Assembly: GCF_010548375.1 (NCBI RefSeq)
Contig: NZ_JAAGLY010000008.1
Span: forward strand, 62,001-126,000
Reading direction: 5' to 3'
From: Streptomyces sp. SID13726
GTDB taxonomy: Bacteria; Actinomycetota; Actinomycetes; Streptomycetales; Streptomycetaceae
Length of the DNA: 64,000 nucleotides
Both the position numbers and the translations under genes were made by a program. The notes below the pieces were generated by a model. The model was not told where the DNA came from. It saw only the letters and a program-made list of their open reading frames with translations, and did not search any database. Shown here one piece after another: positions 10,292 to 18,365 of the stretch (its first letter is position 1; each line of letters starts with the position of its first letter).

Positions 10292-11596
10292 GTGGGTACC
10301 GATCTCTGTCCGGTGTGCGGGACGCGGCTCGCGGGGCGGGATGGGCGGACCGGTCGTAGTTCCGTGTACTGCTCCGCCGCCTGTCGGCAGAAGGCGTACC
10401 GGGAGCGGCATCGGCCGCAGGGCCGCACCGTGCAGGGGCTCATCGACGACATCGGGCGCCAGGCCGGGCTACTGGCGACGAGGCCTGTCGGCGCGCTCTA
10501 CGACACCGTGAGCGAACTGTCCGTCTCCGTGGCCCGGTTGAGGCGGGTCGCGCGGGCGGTCCGGGACACCGGCGGGGATTCCGTCACGCCGGACAACGTG
10601 ACGGAACCGGCCGGCGGCGAGCCCGACTTCGGCGCCCTCACCGAGCGGTACCGCCGAGAGATCCAGGTGCACTGCTACCGCATGACGGGCTCCTACGACG
10701 AGGCCGAGGACCTGGTCCAGGAGACGTTCCTGCGGGCCTGGCGGGCGTGGGGCGGGTTTCAGGGGCGGGCGAGCGCGCGGATCTGGCTGTACCGGATCGC
10801 CACCAACGCCTGTCTGGACCTGCTGCGGCGGACCGCGCGCCGGCCCCGGCGGTACGAGCCGGTGCCGGGGATGCGGCACGGGGACGGTGAACCGCCCGTC
10901 CGCGTCACCTGGTTGCAGCCCTACCCCGACGACGAGATGCCCCTAGCCGACGAGCATGAGCGGCCGGAGTCCGCCGCCGTGTCCCGCGAGACGCTGGAGC
11001 TGGTGCTCCTCGCCGCGATCCAGCACCTGCCCCCGCGCCAGCGGGCCGCCCTTGTCCTGCGGGACGCACTCGGACTGACCGCCGCCGAGACCGCCGAGGC
11101 CATGGACACCAGCGTGGCCTCGGTCAACAGCGCCCTCCAGCGGGCCCGGCCCGCCCTGCGCGAACAGCTGCCCCGGCAGCGCGCCGACTGGCGGACCACC
11201 GTGCCCACGGAGGGCCAACGGGCCGTACTGGACCGGTACATGGCCGCCGTCGGACACCTCGACCTCGACGCGACGGCCGCGCTGCTCGCCGAGGACGTCA
11301 CGCTCACCATGCCGCCGAACCCGTTCTGGTTCACCGGCCGGGAGGCCTTCCTCGACTTCGTGCGGGCCGGCCTCGACCCCGCCGCCCCGACGTTCCTCGG
11401 CCACCGGCGCAGCGTGCCCACCCGCGCCAACGGCCAGCTGGCGGCCGCGAATTACGTCCGCCGACCGGGTACGAGCGTCTACCGGGCCCAGGTCCTGGAC
11501 GTCCTGCGCTTCGACGACCACGACGACCGGATCGCCGAGATCACCTCCTTCGAACCGCACCTCTTCCCGGCGTTCGGGCTGCCCCTGCGGCTCTGA
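10292..11596 (+). CDS. SigG-like ECF sigma factor with N-terminal zinc finger and C-terminal NTF2-like domain
   Basis: RNA polymerase sigma factor of 434 residues in three parts. Residues 1-40 carry CPVCG...YCSAACRQKAYRERH, a C-x2-C/C-x3-C zinc-finger-like element. Residues about 110-295 hold sigma regions 2 and 4 (YRMTGSYDEAEDLVQETFLRAW; HLPPRQRAALVLRD; SVNSALQRAR). Residues about 310-430 form a SnoaL/NTF2-like domain (FWFTGREAFLDFVR, ending FEPHLFPAFGLP). The WLQPYPD motif between regions 2 and 4 and the NTF2-like tail match mycobacterial SigG-type factors, where the C-domain modulates activity in place of an anti-sigma factor. GGAGG 6 nt before GTG 10292 supports translation of the zinc finger as part of this protein. 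Confidence 0.88.
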   Translation: MGTDLCPVCGTRLAGRDGRTGRSSVYCSAACRQKAYRERHRPQGRTVQGLIDDIGRQAGLLATRPVGALYDTVSELSVSVARLRRVARAVRDTGGDSVTPDNVTEPAGGEPDFGALTERYRREIQVHCYRMTGSYDEAEDLVQETFLRAWRAWGGFQGRASARIWLYRIATNACLDLLRRTARRPRRYEPVPGMRHGDGEPPVRVTWLQPYPDDEMPLADEHERPESAAVSRETLELVLLAAIQHLPPRQRAALVLRDALGLTAAETAEAMDTSVASVNSALQRARPALREQLPRQRADWRTTVPTEGQRAVLDRYMAAVGHLDLDATAALLAEDVTLTMPPNPFWFTGREAFLDFVRAGLDPAAPTFLGHRRSVPTRANGQLAAANYVRRPGTSVYRAQVLDVLRFDDHDDRIAEITSFEPHLFPAFGLPLRL

Positions 11597-11629
11597 CGAC
11601 GGGCGGCCTCACCGGCACTTTCGTCAACG

Positions 11630-12799
11630 CTACGGGCGGGACGGCCCGCGCCCCCGCCACCAGGTCCGCAGCCACAGCGCGTGCAGACCGCCGAGCGTGA
11701 CGACCACGGCGAGTCCGTCGAGCCGGTCCGAAGTCGCCCGCCCGGGGCCCAACTTGGCCACCGCCCGCGCGAGGAGCGTGATGTCCGCGGGCAGGGTGAT
11801 GGCGGCGAAGAACGTGAGACACAGCGCGGTGCCCACGACGAGCACCACGCTGTACACGCGCACGGCCCGCCGTTCGTGCGCGGGCAGTTCGAGGCTGGGG
11901 TCCTCGGCGCCCGTACGACGGTCGGGGCGCCGCAGCAGTCGCCGGGCCCGGTAGCGCGTGTACGCCACCCCGTCCCCGAAGAGGTCGCGGCAGCGCGTGA
12001 GGTCCTGGAGGACGAAGTACAGGTCGGTGCGCATGAAGACCATGAGCTGGAAAGGGAGCGGGAGCAGCGCGAGCAGGGCCACGGCGGCGAGGACACGGCG
12101 GGGTGTGCCGGTGGTAGCGCCCGCGGCCAGCCCGGCCAGGGACGCGACCGTCACGTTGGTCGCGATACCGGCGAGATAGGCGGTCAACCGGTGGCGGCGC
12201 GGGGCGAGTTCGATACCGCTGATGTCCGTCTGCATCACCAGGAACTGCAACCGGGTGCCCAACCGCATCCGGCCCGCCACGCCCGTCGCGCGGGCGGTCA
12301 GCAGATGGGCGCACTCGTGGAGCAGCAGCAGGCCCCAACCGACGCCGGCGCCCAGGGCGATGACCGCGCTGCCGTGCGAACTCCACAGCAGCGTGCGGTA
12401 GTCGAGCGGGACGGGCGGCCGGGTGAGCAGGGTGAACGCGACCAGGAGGACGACCGCCACGGGGACCACGGAACTGAGCAGCCAACGCACATGACGGGGC
12501 CGTATCCGTGCCAACGTCGGTGCGGGCGGCGGCTCCTGGTCGACCGGACGCCCGTCGACCTCCGCGACGAACCCGAGTCCCAGCAGGGCCTCCACGAAGT
12601 CCGGTACGTCGATGTCGTCACCGGTGCCGACGCGCAGCCGTTCGCCGACCTCGGCCGGGGTGAGGCCCTGGCCGAGGAGGTCGAGGGCCTGCTTGCCGAC
12701 CTCGGGCAGGGCGACGAAGCGGCCGGTCGCCATCCGGCCCACGATCCACTCGTCGCCGTCGGGGCGGGAGTCCAGGGCGTGCAGCCGTACCCGGTTCAC
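11630..12799 (-). CDS. M50-type membrane metalloprotease with PqqD/RRE-like N-terminus
   Basis: Polytopic membrane protein of 389 residues. The zinc-protease motif H-E-C-A-H is at 161-165, at the end of a hydrophobic helix, and about five further hydrophobic segments follow; this fits a site-2-protease-like (M50) peptide zinc metalloprotease such as YydH. The first 90 residues are soluble: a VGRMATGRFVALP-type beta element, an acidic helix and DFVEALLGLGFV, resembling PqqD-like wing-helix RiPP recognition elements. GTG at 12799 overlaps the stop of the ThiF gene (GTGA), so the two are translationally coupled. Likely role in this locus: leader-peptide cleavage or processing at the membrane. 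That role is inferred from context. Confidence 0.78.
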   Translation of the reverse strand: MNRVRLHALDSRPDGDEWIVGRMATGRFVALPEVGKQALDLLGQGLTPAEVGERLRVGTGDDIDVPDFVEALLGLGFVAEVDGRPVDQEPPPAPTLARIRPRHVRWLLSSVVPVAVVLLVAFTLLTRPPVPLDYRTLLWSSHGSAVIALGAGVGWGLLLLHECAHLLTARATGVAGRMRLGTRLQFLVMQTDISGIELAPRRHRLTAYLAGIATNVTVASLAGLAAGATTGTPRRVLAAVALLALLPLPFQLMVFMRTDLYFVLQDLTRCRDLFGDGVAYTRYRARRLLRRPDRRTGAEDPSLELPAHERRAVRVYSVVLVVGTALCLTFFAAITLPADITLLARAVAKLGPGRATSDRLDGLAVVVTLGGLHALWLRTWWRGRGPSRP

Positions 12800-13980
12800 C
12801 CGCGGTCCCCGCACGCCGGGCAGTCCAGGAGGCGCGGGGCGCGGTGGTGCACCTGGTCGCCGGGCAGCATCAGGTTCACCCCGAACCGGAAACCCGGCTC
12901 CAGCGCGGGCACCCCGGTCAGCAGGGCGAGCGCGGTGTGGGCCAGCAGTGCCCCGGACAGCCCGGCGGTCACGGCGCTCGCCGGGTTCCACGGCATCCGG
13001 GGCGAGGCCACCTCCGGGTCCTGCCCCGGCCCGAGCCGCAGATCCCGCCGGGCGATCTCCCCGGCCCGCAGACACTCCCAGCAGGCCCCCTGCCCGGGCA
13101 CATACACCCCGGCGGTCACCAACGGCCCCCGGTAACCGGCGTCCACCCACGGCAACCCGGCGTCCAGACACACCCGGTTGGTCCACCGACGGAGGTCGTC
13201 GGGACGGTCGGCGCCCTGGGCGAGGAGGTCGTAGGCGGGCGCGGTTGCCGGGGTGCCCACCGGCCCAGAGTCACGCCCCGCCCCCAACCCCCGCACCAAC
13301 TCCCCCAGATCCCCGACCCCCCGAACCTCCCTCCGTTCCCCCGTCACCGTCACATCCGAGTTCAGGCCGCGCAGAGTCCCCACCGCGCTCTCCACCTTCG
13401 GCCGCCCGATGTCCCGTTCGCGATACAGAGGCTGGCGGTTGAGGTTGGAGAGTTCGACCACGTCCGGGTCGACGCAGTGGACGTGGCCGATGCCCGAGGC
13501 GACCAGGGACTGGGCCGCGTGGCCGCCCGTGCCGCCGACGCCGATGAGGAGGACGCGGGCCTCGCGCAGGCGGAGTTGGGCGTCCCAGGGGCTGGTGCGG
13601 GGGGTGAGGTCCATCCAGCGGAGCAGCGGGACGCCGCGGCTGTAGCGGTCCTCCTCACGCGGCGGCACCGGCACCGCCGCGAGCGCGTCGTCCACGAATC
13701 CGGCGGCCAGCAGGTCCGCCATCGCCTGGTCGGCGTCCTCGGCGGGCAGGCCGGGGTGGCCGCGCAGGACCTCGGCGACCACCTCGGCCGGTCCCCGCGA
13801 CCCGTCCATCGACTCGACCAGCGTCCACACCCAGCCCTGCGGGTCGGCGATCTCCGCGCCGATGCCGTGGACGACGCTGCCGATCCGGACGTTGCCGTCG
13901 ACCGTGCGGTACGCGCGGTGCTCCGGCTTGATCCGGGGCCGCCGCAACGCCCCGACCGTCACTGCGGCCGCCTCCGTCAT
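12796..13980 (-). CDS. ThiF/E1-like adenylyltransferase with RRE-like N-domain
   Basis: Protein of 394 residues. The ATP-binding Rossmann loop GVGGTGG is at 147-153, followed by DPDVVELSNLNRQ, the signature of ThiF/MoeB/HesA/ubiquitin-E1 enzymes that adenylate a peptide C-terminus or carboxylate. Structural zinc cysteines are present as C-W-E-C and, at the end, C-P-A-C. Residues about 20-100 (HRAYRTVDGNVRIG through LLAAGFVDD) look like the PqqD-like/RRE N-domain seen in bacteriocin cyclodehydratase-type E1 proteins (TIGR03882-like). No YcaO partner is encoded here. It is divergent from two short peptide genes 124 bp away and coupled to an M50 protease. Its substrate is most simply one or both of those peptides; this is inference. 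Confidence 0.85.
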   Translation of the reverse strand: MTEAAAVTVGALRRPRIKPEHRAYRTVDGNVRIGSVVHGIGAEIADPQGWVWTLVESMDGSRGPAEVVAEVLRGHPGLPAEDADQAMADLLAAGFVDDALAAVPVPPREEDRYSRGVPLLRWMDLTPRTSPWDAQLRLREARVLLIGVGGTGGHAAQSLVASGIGHVHCVDPDVVELSNLNRQPLYRERDIGRPKVESAVGTLRGLNSDVTVTGERREVRGVGDLGELVRGLGAGRDSGPVGTPATAPAYDLLAQGADRPDDLRRWTNRVCLDAGLPWVDAGYRGPLVTAGVYVPGQGACWECLRAGEIARRDLRLGPGQDPEVASPRMPWNPASAVTAGLSGALLAHTALALLTGVPALEPGFRFGVNLMLPGDQVHHRAPRLLDCPACGDRG

Positions 13981-14104
13981 CAGGGCCCCCTACCCGTCCC
14001 ACGTACACCTCCTTGACACTCTGACCCCCTCGGCACAGCCTTGACAAGAGCGGTCACCGATCGCTTCGGAAAGGTCAAATCCCGTACGAAGATGAGGAGT
14101 TGGT
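13981..14104. promoter_or_regulatory. Divergent control region of the candidate RiPP locus
   Basis: This 124-bp gap separates the ThiF start from the first peptide. Two identical TTGACA hexamers lie 28 bp apart, at 14013-14018 and 14041-14046, both reading toward the peptides; neither has a convincing -10 at 17-18 bp. TTGAC (14041) and GTCAA (14074) also form an inverted repeat. GAGGAG at 14094-14099 is the ribosome binding site of peptide 1. I regard the region as promoter-bearing but cannot fix a start site. Confidence 0.4.
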
Positions 14105-14182
14105 GTGCCCACCAAGATCGTGATCCGCCCGTTGGACAAGAAGGAGACCACCGGCGAGAGCGGCGGCAACGGCGGCAGCTGA
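14105..14182 (+). CDS. Candidate RiPP precursor peptide 1 (25 residues)
   Basis: GTG start with a near-perfect ribosome binding site, GAGGAG, 5 nt upstream. The peptide begins with (M)PTKIVIRPLDKKETTG and ends ESGGNGGS. It shares an almost identical N-terminal 18 residues with the next ORF but differs at the C-terminus and in length, the pattern of conserved leader plus variable core. The mix of IVIRPL and DKKETT with a Gly/Ser/Asn tail is not a class I recognise: there is no Cys, and no lasso, lanthipeptide or azole core pattern. Thr and Asp/Glu/Lys side chains and the C-terminal Ser are the reactive groups on offer. It is too short for routine gene callers. Confidence 0.75.
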   Translation: MPTKIVIRPLDKKETTGESGGNGGS

Positions 14183-14193
14183 GAGGACCTCAC

Positions 14194-14268
14194 ATGCCCA
14201 TCAAGATCGTGATTCGCCCGCTGGACAAGAAGGAGACCACTGGGGACAGTAACTCCCAGGGTGCCTGA
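14194..14268 (+). CDS. Candidate RiPP precursor peptide 2 (24 residues)
   Basis: ATG start with AGGA 6 nt upstream, only 11 nt after the stop of peptide 1. It reads (M)PIKIVIRPLDKKETTG then DSNSQGA. The shared segment is conserved at protein level although several codons differ (for example ATC/ATT, TTG/CTG and ACC/ACT at equivalent positions), which suggests selection on the amino-acid sequence rather than a very recent copy. A GTG at 14261 overlaps its stop, and the carboxypeptidase start with the better ribosome site follows 28 nt after the stop, so peptides and peptidase are almost certainly one transcript. Confidence 0.77.
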   Translation: MPIKIVIRPLDKKETTGDSNSQGA

Positions 14269-14296
14269 GCGGTCGATCAGCGTTCGGAGGGCCGGC

Positions 14297-15547
14297 GTGC
14301 GGACTTCGCTCTATCCGACAGTCGACGAGTTGGAGCGAAGGGCCCGCACGCTGGCCCGCGCGGCCCCCGGCAGGCTGCGGCTGAGGCAGGCCGGGGAGAG
14401 CAGGGCGGGCCGCCCGCTGTGGCTGCTGTCCGCGGGACACGGTGAGCGCCAGATCCTCACCGTCGCCGGGGCCCACGCCAACGAACCGGTGGGCGGCGCA
14501 TCGGCCCTGCGGCTCGCCGCCCTCTTTGCCCGCAGGCCGGGACTGCTCGAACAGCTCGGCTGCACCTGGCACTTCCTGCTCTGCCTCGACCCGGACGGGG
14601 CCCGGCTCGCGCACGGCTGGCAACCGGAGGAACCGGCACCGTCGCTGACGGAGTGTCACCGTTTCTTCTACCGGCCCGCGTTCGCCCGCCAGCCGGAGTC
14701 CCTGCCCGCGCCGCCCGGCGCACCGCTGCCCGAGTCGGCCGCGCTCCTGCGGCTCCTGGACGAACTGCGGCCCGTCGCCCAGTTCACCCTGCACGGCATC
14801 GAGTTCGGCGGTGCCTTCATGATGATGACGCGGGAGGTGCCGGGCGCGGCCCGCGCCTTCCGGGAGACGGCGGCCCAACTGCGCGTCCCCGTCGACCTCC
14901 ACCCCGTCGACGGCCCCGACTGGCGGCTCGACCCGCCCGGGGTCCTGCTGCTGCCCGACGGCCACGGCGCGGGCGAACGCGACCCGAGCGGATACGTCGC
15001 CGACAGCACCTGGTTCCACCCGCGCCGCCACGGCACCGCGACCGTGCTGATCGAGACCCCCGCCTGGGCCGTGCCCGCGATGAGCGACGCGCGGCCCGTC
15101 ACCGACCCGTACGCCGAGATCGCCCGGATCGGCGAGGTGCTGCTGGGGCGGATCAGGGAGGTCACGGACGTACTCGGGGAACGGCCCGGCATCGTCGTAC
15201 CGGAGGAACTGGCGCCGCTGCACGACGCGGCGCGGGAGCTGGTCGAGGTGGCGCCGTCGATCGTCGAGACCTGGGCCGGTGAGGAACCCGGCCGGTTCCG
15301 GGGGCACTTCGCGGCCCTCGGCATCTCGGCCCGCCGGATTCCGCTGCGGGTGGCGGCGATGACGGGCCGCGCCCTGGCCCGCGGCGCCCCCGAGACCGCC
15401 GAGATCCTCGGCAACCTGGTGCGCGAATGGAGCCAGGAGCTGGAGAAGACGTACGACCTGCGCTGGGTGCCGGTGTCCGCGCAGACCGGACTTCAGGTGC
15501 GCACGATGCTGAACACGGCGGCGCTGATGTGCGCGGAGGGCGGGTGA
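14297..15547 (+). CDS. M14-type zinc carboxypeptidase / succinylglutamate-desuccinylase-like enzyme
   Basis: Soluble protein of 416 residues. Zinc ligands of the M14 fold are visible: His60 and Glu63 in GAHANEPVGG, and His166 in FTLHGIEFGG. The likely catalytic Glu is about 253 in IETPAW. It has no signal peptide, so it acts in the cytoplasm. GTG 14297 is chosen because GGAGGG lies 5 nt upstream; the frame stays open to GTG 14261, which overlaps the peptide-2 stop. Next to two precursor-like peptides, an E1-like enzyme and an M50 protease, it probably trims residues from the C-terminus or removes an acyl/aminoacyl group from the peptide product. Family members otherwise act on amino-acid conjugates, so a catabolic role is the alternative. 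Confidence 0.8.
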   Translation: MRTSLYPTVDELERRARTLARAAPGRLRLRQAGESRAGRPLWLLSAGHGERQILTVAGAHANEPVGGASALRLAALFARRPGLLEQLGCTWHFLLCLDPDGARLAHGWQPEEPAPSLTECHRFFYRPAFARQPESLPAPPGAPLPESAALLRLLDELRPVAQFTLHGIEFGGAFMMMTREVPGAARAFRETAAQLRVPVDLHPVDGPDWRLDPPGVLLLPDGHGAGERDPSGYVADSTWFHPRRHGTATVLIETPAWAVPAMSDARPVTDPYAEIARIGEVLLGRIREVTDVLGERPGIVVPEELAPLHDAARELVEVAPSIVETWAGEEPGRFRGHFAALGISARRIPLRVAAMTGRALARGAPETAEILGNLVREWSQELEKTYDLRWVPVSAQTGLQVRTMLNTAALMCAEGG

Positions 15548-15573
15548 CCGGGGCCACCCGCCCTCCGCTGCCG

Positions 15574-15596
15574 CCGGCCGCGCGGGGCGCGGCCGG
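15574..15596. terminator. Bidirectional terminator hairpin
   Basis: Perfect 10-bp inverted repeat CCGGCCGCGC / GCGCGGCCGG with a 3-nt GGG loop, between the convergent M14 peptidase and pepN genes. Confidence 0.7.
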
Positions 15597-15602
15597 GGTC
15601 GG

Positions 15603-18176
15603 CTACTGCGCCTGCGCGTCCGCCGCCTGGGCCTTCAGCGCGCGCTCCACGCCCGAGCGGGACTCGGAGACGAGGCGGCGCAGGGCCGCGTTCGGCTCGG
15701 CCGTGGTCAGCCAGGCGTCCGTGCGGTCCAGGGTGTCCTGGGAGACCTGGAGCGACGGGTAGAGGCCGACCGCGATCTGCTGGGCGATCTCGTGCGAGCG
15801 GGACTCCCAGATGTCCTTGACGACCTCGAAGTACCGTTCCGTGTACGGCGCGAGCAGCTCCCGCTGGTCGGTCTGGACGAAGCCGCCGATGACGGCCTCC
15901 TGGACGGCGTTCGGCAGCTTGTCGGACTCGACGACCTGCGCCCAGGCCTCCGCCTTGGCCTCCTCGGTCGGCCGGGACGCCCGGGCGGTCGCCGCGTGGC
16001 GCTCACCGGCGGCCGTCCTGTCCCGCTCGTACTCGCCGGCGATCTCCGACTCGTCGTAGCGGCCCACCGCGGCCAGCCGCTGTACGAACGCCCAGCGCAG
16101 CTCGGTGTCGACGGCCAGGCCCTCGACGGTCTGGGACCCGTCCAGCAGGCCCTCCAGGAGGTCCAGCTGCTCCGGCGTACGGGCCGTCGCCGCGAACGCC
16201 CGCGCCCACGCCAGCTGGTGGTCGCTGCCCGCCGCCGAGGACCGCAGATGGGCCAGCGTGGCGTCGGTCCAGCGGGTCAGCAGGGCCTCGCGGGCGGTGG
16301 GGGCGGCGTACAGCTCGATCGCCAGCTTCACCTGCCGGTGCAGCGACTGCACGACACCGATGTCGGACTCCTTGCCGATGCCGGACAGCACCAGGGACAG
16401 GTAGTCGCGGGTGGCCAGTTCGGCGTCACGCGTCATGTCCCAGGCCGACGCCCAGCACAGGGCGCGCGGCAGCGAGGACTCGAAGTCGCCGAGGTGCTCG
16501 GTGACGAAGGCCAGCGACTGCTCGTCGAGGCGGACCTTGGCGTACGACAGGTCGTCGTCGTTCAGGAGCACCACCGCGGGACGGCGCTTGCCGACCAGCT
16601 GCGGTACGGCCGTCAGCTCGCCGTCGACGTCCAGCTCCACGCGCTCGTCGCGCACCAACTTGCCGCTGTCGTCGTCGAGTTCGTACAGGCCGACCGCGAT
16701 CCGGTGCGGGCGCAGCGTCGGCTCGCCCTTGGCGCCGGCGGGCAGGGCCGGGGCCTCCTGGCGGATCGCGAAGGAGGTGATGACACCCTCGGCGTCCGTC
16801 TCGATCTCCGGGCGCAGGATGTTGATGCCGGCGGTCTGGAGCCATTTCTCCGACCAGTTCTTCAGGTCGCGCCCGGAGGTCTCCTCCAGCGCGCCCAGCA
16901 GGTCGGACAGGCGGGTGTTGCCGAACGCGTGGCGCTTGAAGTACGCCTGCACGCCGCCGAAGAACTCGTCCATGCCGACGTAGGCGACGAGCTGCTTGAG
17001 GACGCTGGCGCCCTTGGCGTACGTGATGCCGTCGAAGTTGACGAGGACGTCGTCGAGGTCGTTGATCTCGGCCATGATCGGGTGGGTGGACGGCAGTTGG
17101 TCCTGCCGGTAGGCCCACGTCTTCATGGAGTTGGCGAAGGTCGTCCAGGAGTGCGGCCAGCGGGAGCCGGGGTGGTACGCCTGGCAGGCGATGGAGGTGT
17201 AGGTGGCGAACGACTCGTTCAGCCACAGGTCGTTCCACCACTCCATGGTCACGAGGTCGCCGAACCACATGTGGGCCAGCTCGTGCAGGATGGTCTCGGC
17301 GCGGACCTCGTACGCGGCGTCCGTCACCTTGGACCGGAAGACGTACTGGTCGCGGATGGTCACCGCGCCGGCGTTCTCCATCGCGCCCGCGTTGAACTCC
17401 GGGACGAACAGCTGGTCGTACTTCTTGAACGGGTACGCGTAGTCGAACTTCTCCTGGAACCACTCGAAGCCCTGCCGGGTCACCTCGAAGATGGCGTCCG
17501 AGTCGAGGTGTTCGGCGAGCGAGGGACGGCAGTAGATGCCCAGCGGCACGGACTGGCCGTCCTTCTCGTACACGCTGTGCACGGAGTGGTACGGGCCGAC
17601 GATCAGCGCGGTGATGTACGACGAGATCCGCGGGGTCGGCTCGAAGGTCCAGACATCGTCCTTCGGTTCCGGCGTCGGGGAGTTCGAGATGACCGTCCAG
17701 CCGGTCGGCGCCTTCACGGTGAACTGGAAGGTGGCCTTCAGATCGGGCTGCTCGAAGGAGGCGAACACCCGGCGGGCGTCCGGCACCTCGAACTGGGTGT
17801 ACAGGTACGCCTGCTCGTCCACCGGGTCGACGAAGCGGTGCAGGCCCTCACCGGTGTTGGTGTAGGCGGCGTCGGCGACGACCCGCAGGATGTTGCGGCC
17901 CTCCAGCAGACCGCGCAGCGCGATCCGGGAGTCCGCGAAGACCTCCGCGGGGTCCAGGGCGTCCCCGTTCAGCGTGACCTCGTGGACCGTGGGGGCCACC
18001 AGGTCGATGAAGGACTCGGCGCCTTTCCCGGCGACGTCGAAGCGCACCGTGGTCACGGACCGGTAGGTACCGCCCTCCTGCGCGCCGGAGAGGTCGAGAT
18101 CGATCTCGTAGGACTCGACGCTCAGCAGCTTCGCGCGCTGCTGGGCCTCTTCGCGAGTCAGGTTTGTGCCAGGCAC
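15603..18176 (-). CDS. pepN: Aminopeptidase N (M1 family)
   Basis: Zinc aminopeptidase of 857 residues that removes N-terminal residues from peptides in the cytoplasm. The exopeptidase motif GAMENAG is followed by the zinc motif HELAHMWFGD beginning at residue 298, with the third ligand Glu in WLNESFATY. A long helical C-terminal domain (ERAP1-like) follows. There is no signal peptide. Length and motif order match actinobacterial PepN. GTG 18176 has GAGGAG about 9 nt upstream. It is transcribed alone, convergent with the candidate RiPP operon. Confidence 0.96.
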   Translation of the reverse strand: MPGTNLTREEAQQRAKLLSVESYEIDLDLSGAQEGGTYRSVTTVRFDVAGKGAESFIDLVAPTVHEVTLNGDALDPAEVFADSRIALRGLLEGRNILRVVADAAYTNTGEGLHRFVDPVDEQAYLYTQFEVPDARRVFASFEQPDLKATFQFTVKAPTGWTVISNSPTPEPKDDVWTFEPTPRISSYITALIVGPYHSVHSVYEKDGQSVPLGIYCRPSLAEHLDSDAIFEVTRQGFEWFQEKFDYAYPFKKYDQLFVPEFNAGAMENAGAVTIRDQYVFRSKVTDAAYEVRAETILHELAHMWFGDLVTMEWWNDLWLNESFATYTSIACQAYHPGSRWPHSWTTFANSMKTWAYRQDQLPSTHPIMAEINDLDDVLVNFDGITYAKGASVLKQLVAYVGMDEFFGGVQAYFKRHAFGNTRLSDLLGALEETSGRDLKNWSEKWLQTAGINILRPEIETDAEGVITSFAIRQEAPALPAGAKGEPTLRPHRIAVGLYELDDDSGKLVRDERVELDVDGELTAVPQLVGKRRPAVVLLNDDDLSYAKVRLDEQSLAFVTEHLGDFESSLPRALCWASAWDMTRDAELATRDYLSLVLSGIGKESDIGVVQSLHRQVKLAIELYAAPTAREALLTRWTDATLAHLRSSAAGSDHQLAWARAFAATARTPEQLDLLEGLLDGSQTVEGLAVDTELRWAFVQRLAAVGRYDESEIAGEYERDRTAAGERHAATARASRPTEEAKAEAWAQVVESDKLPNAVQEAVIGGFVQTDQRELLAPYTERYFEVVKDIWESRSHEIAQQIAVGLYPSLQVSQDTLDRTDAWLTTAEPNAALRRLVSESRSGVERALKAQAADAQAQ

Positions 18177-18287
18177 GCGGTCATCTCCTCGTTATGTGTA
18201 GGTTCGGCGGTTCGGTCATCCTTCCACGAACTCTCTCCGACGGTTCGAGGGATTACCCTGCGGGTTCGCGGGGGCGGTGCCCTGGCG

Positions 18288-18353
18288 ACGCGTGCCGCGA
18301 GGCGGACGCCGTCACCGGGAACGCGTGCCGCGAGGCTCATGCCGTCACCGGGT
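18288..18353. repeat. 33-bp tandem duplication
   Basis: Two adjacent 33-bp units beginning ACGCGTGCCGCGAGGC and ending GCCGTCACCGGG match at about 29 of 33 positions; a further GCGTCAC echo follows. The repeat lies in the 189-bp gap between pepN and the EamA transporter gene, both on the minus strand, so it is upstream of pepN and downstream of the transporter. No function is evident. Confidence 0.75.
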
Positions 18354-18365
18354 TCGCACGTGGCG

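Noticed and set aside
14261-14296. Longer carboxypeptidase start at GTG 14261
   Set aside because: It overlaps the peptide-2 stop but lacks a ribosome site of its own kind, while GTG 14297 has GGAGGG at 5 nt and begins the conserved part.
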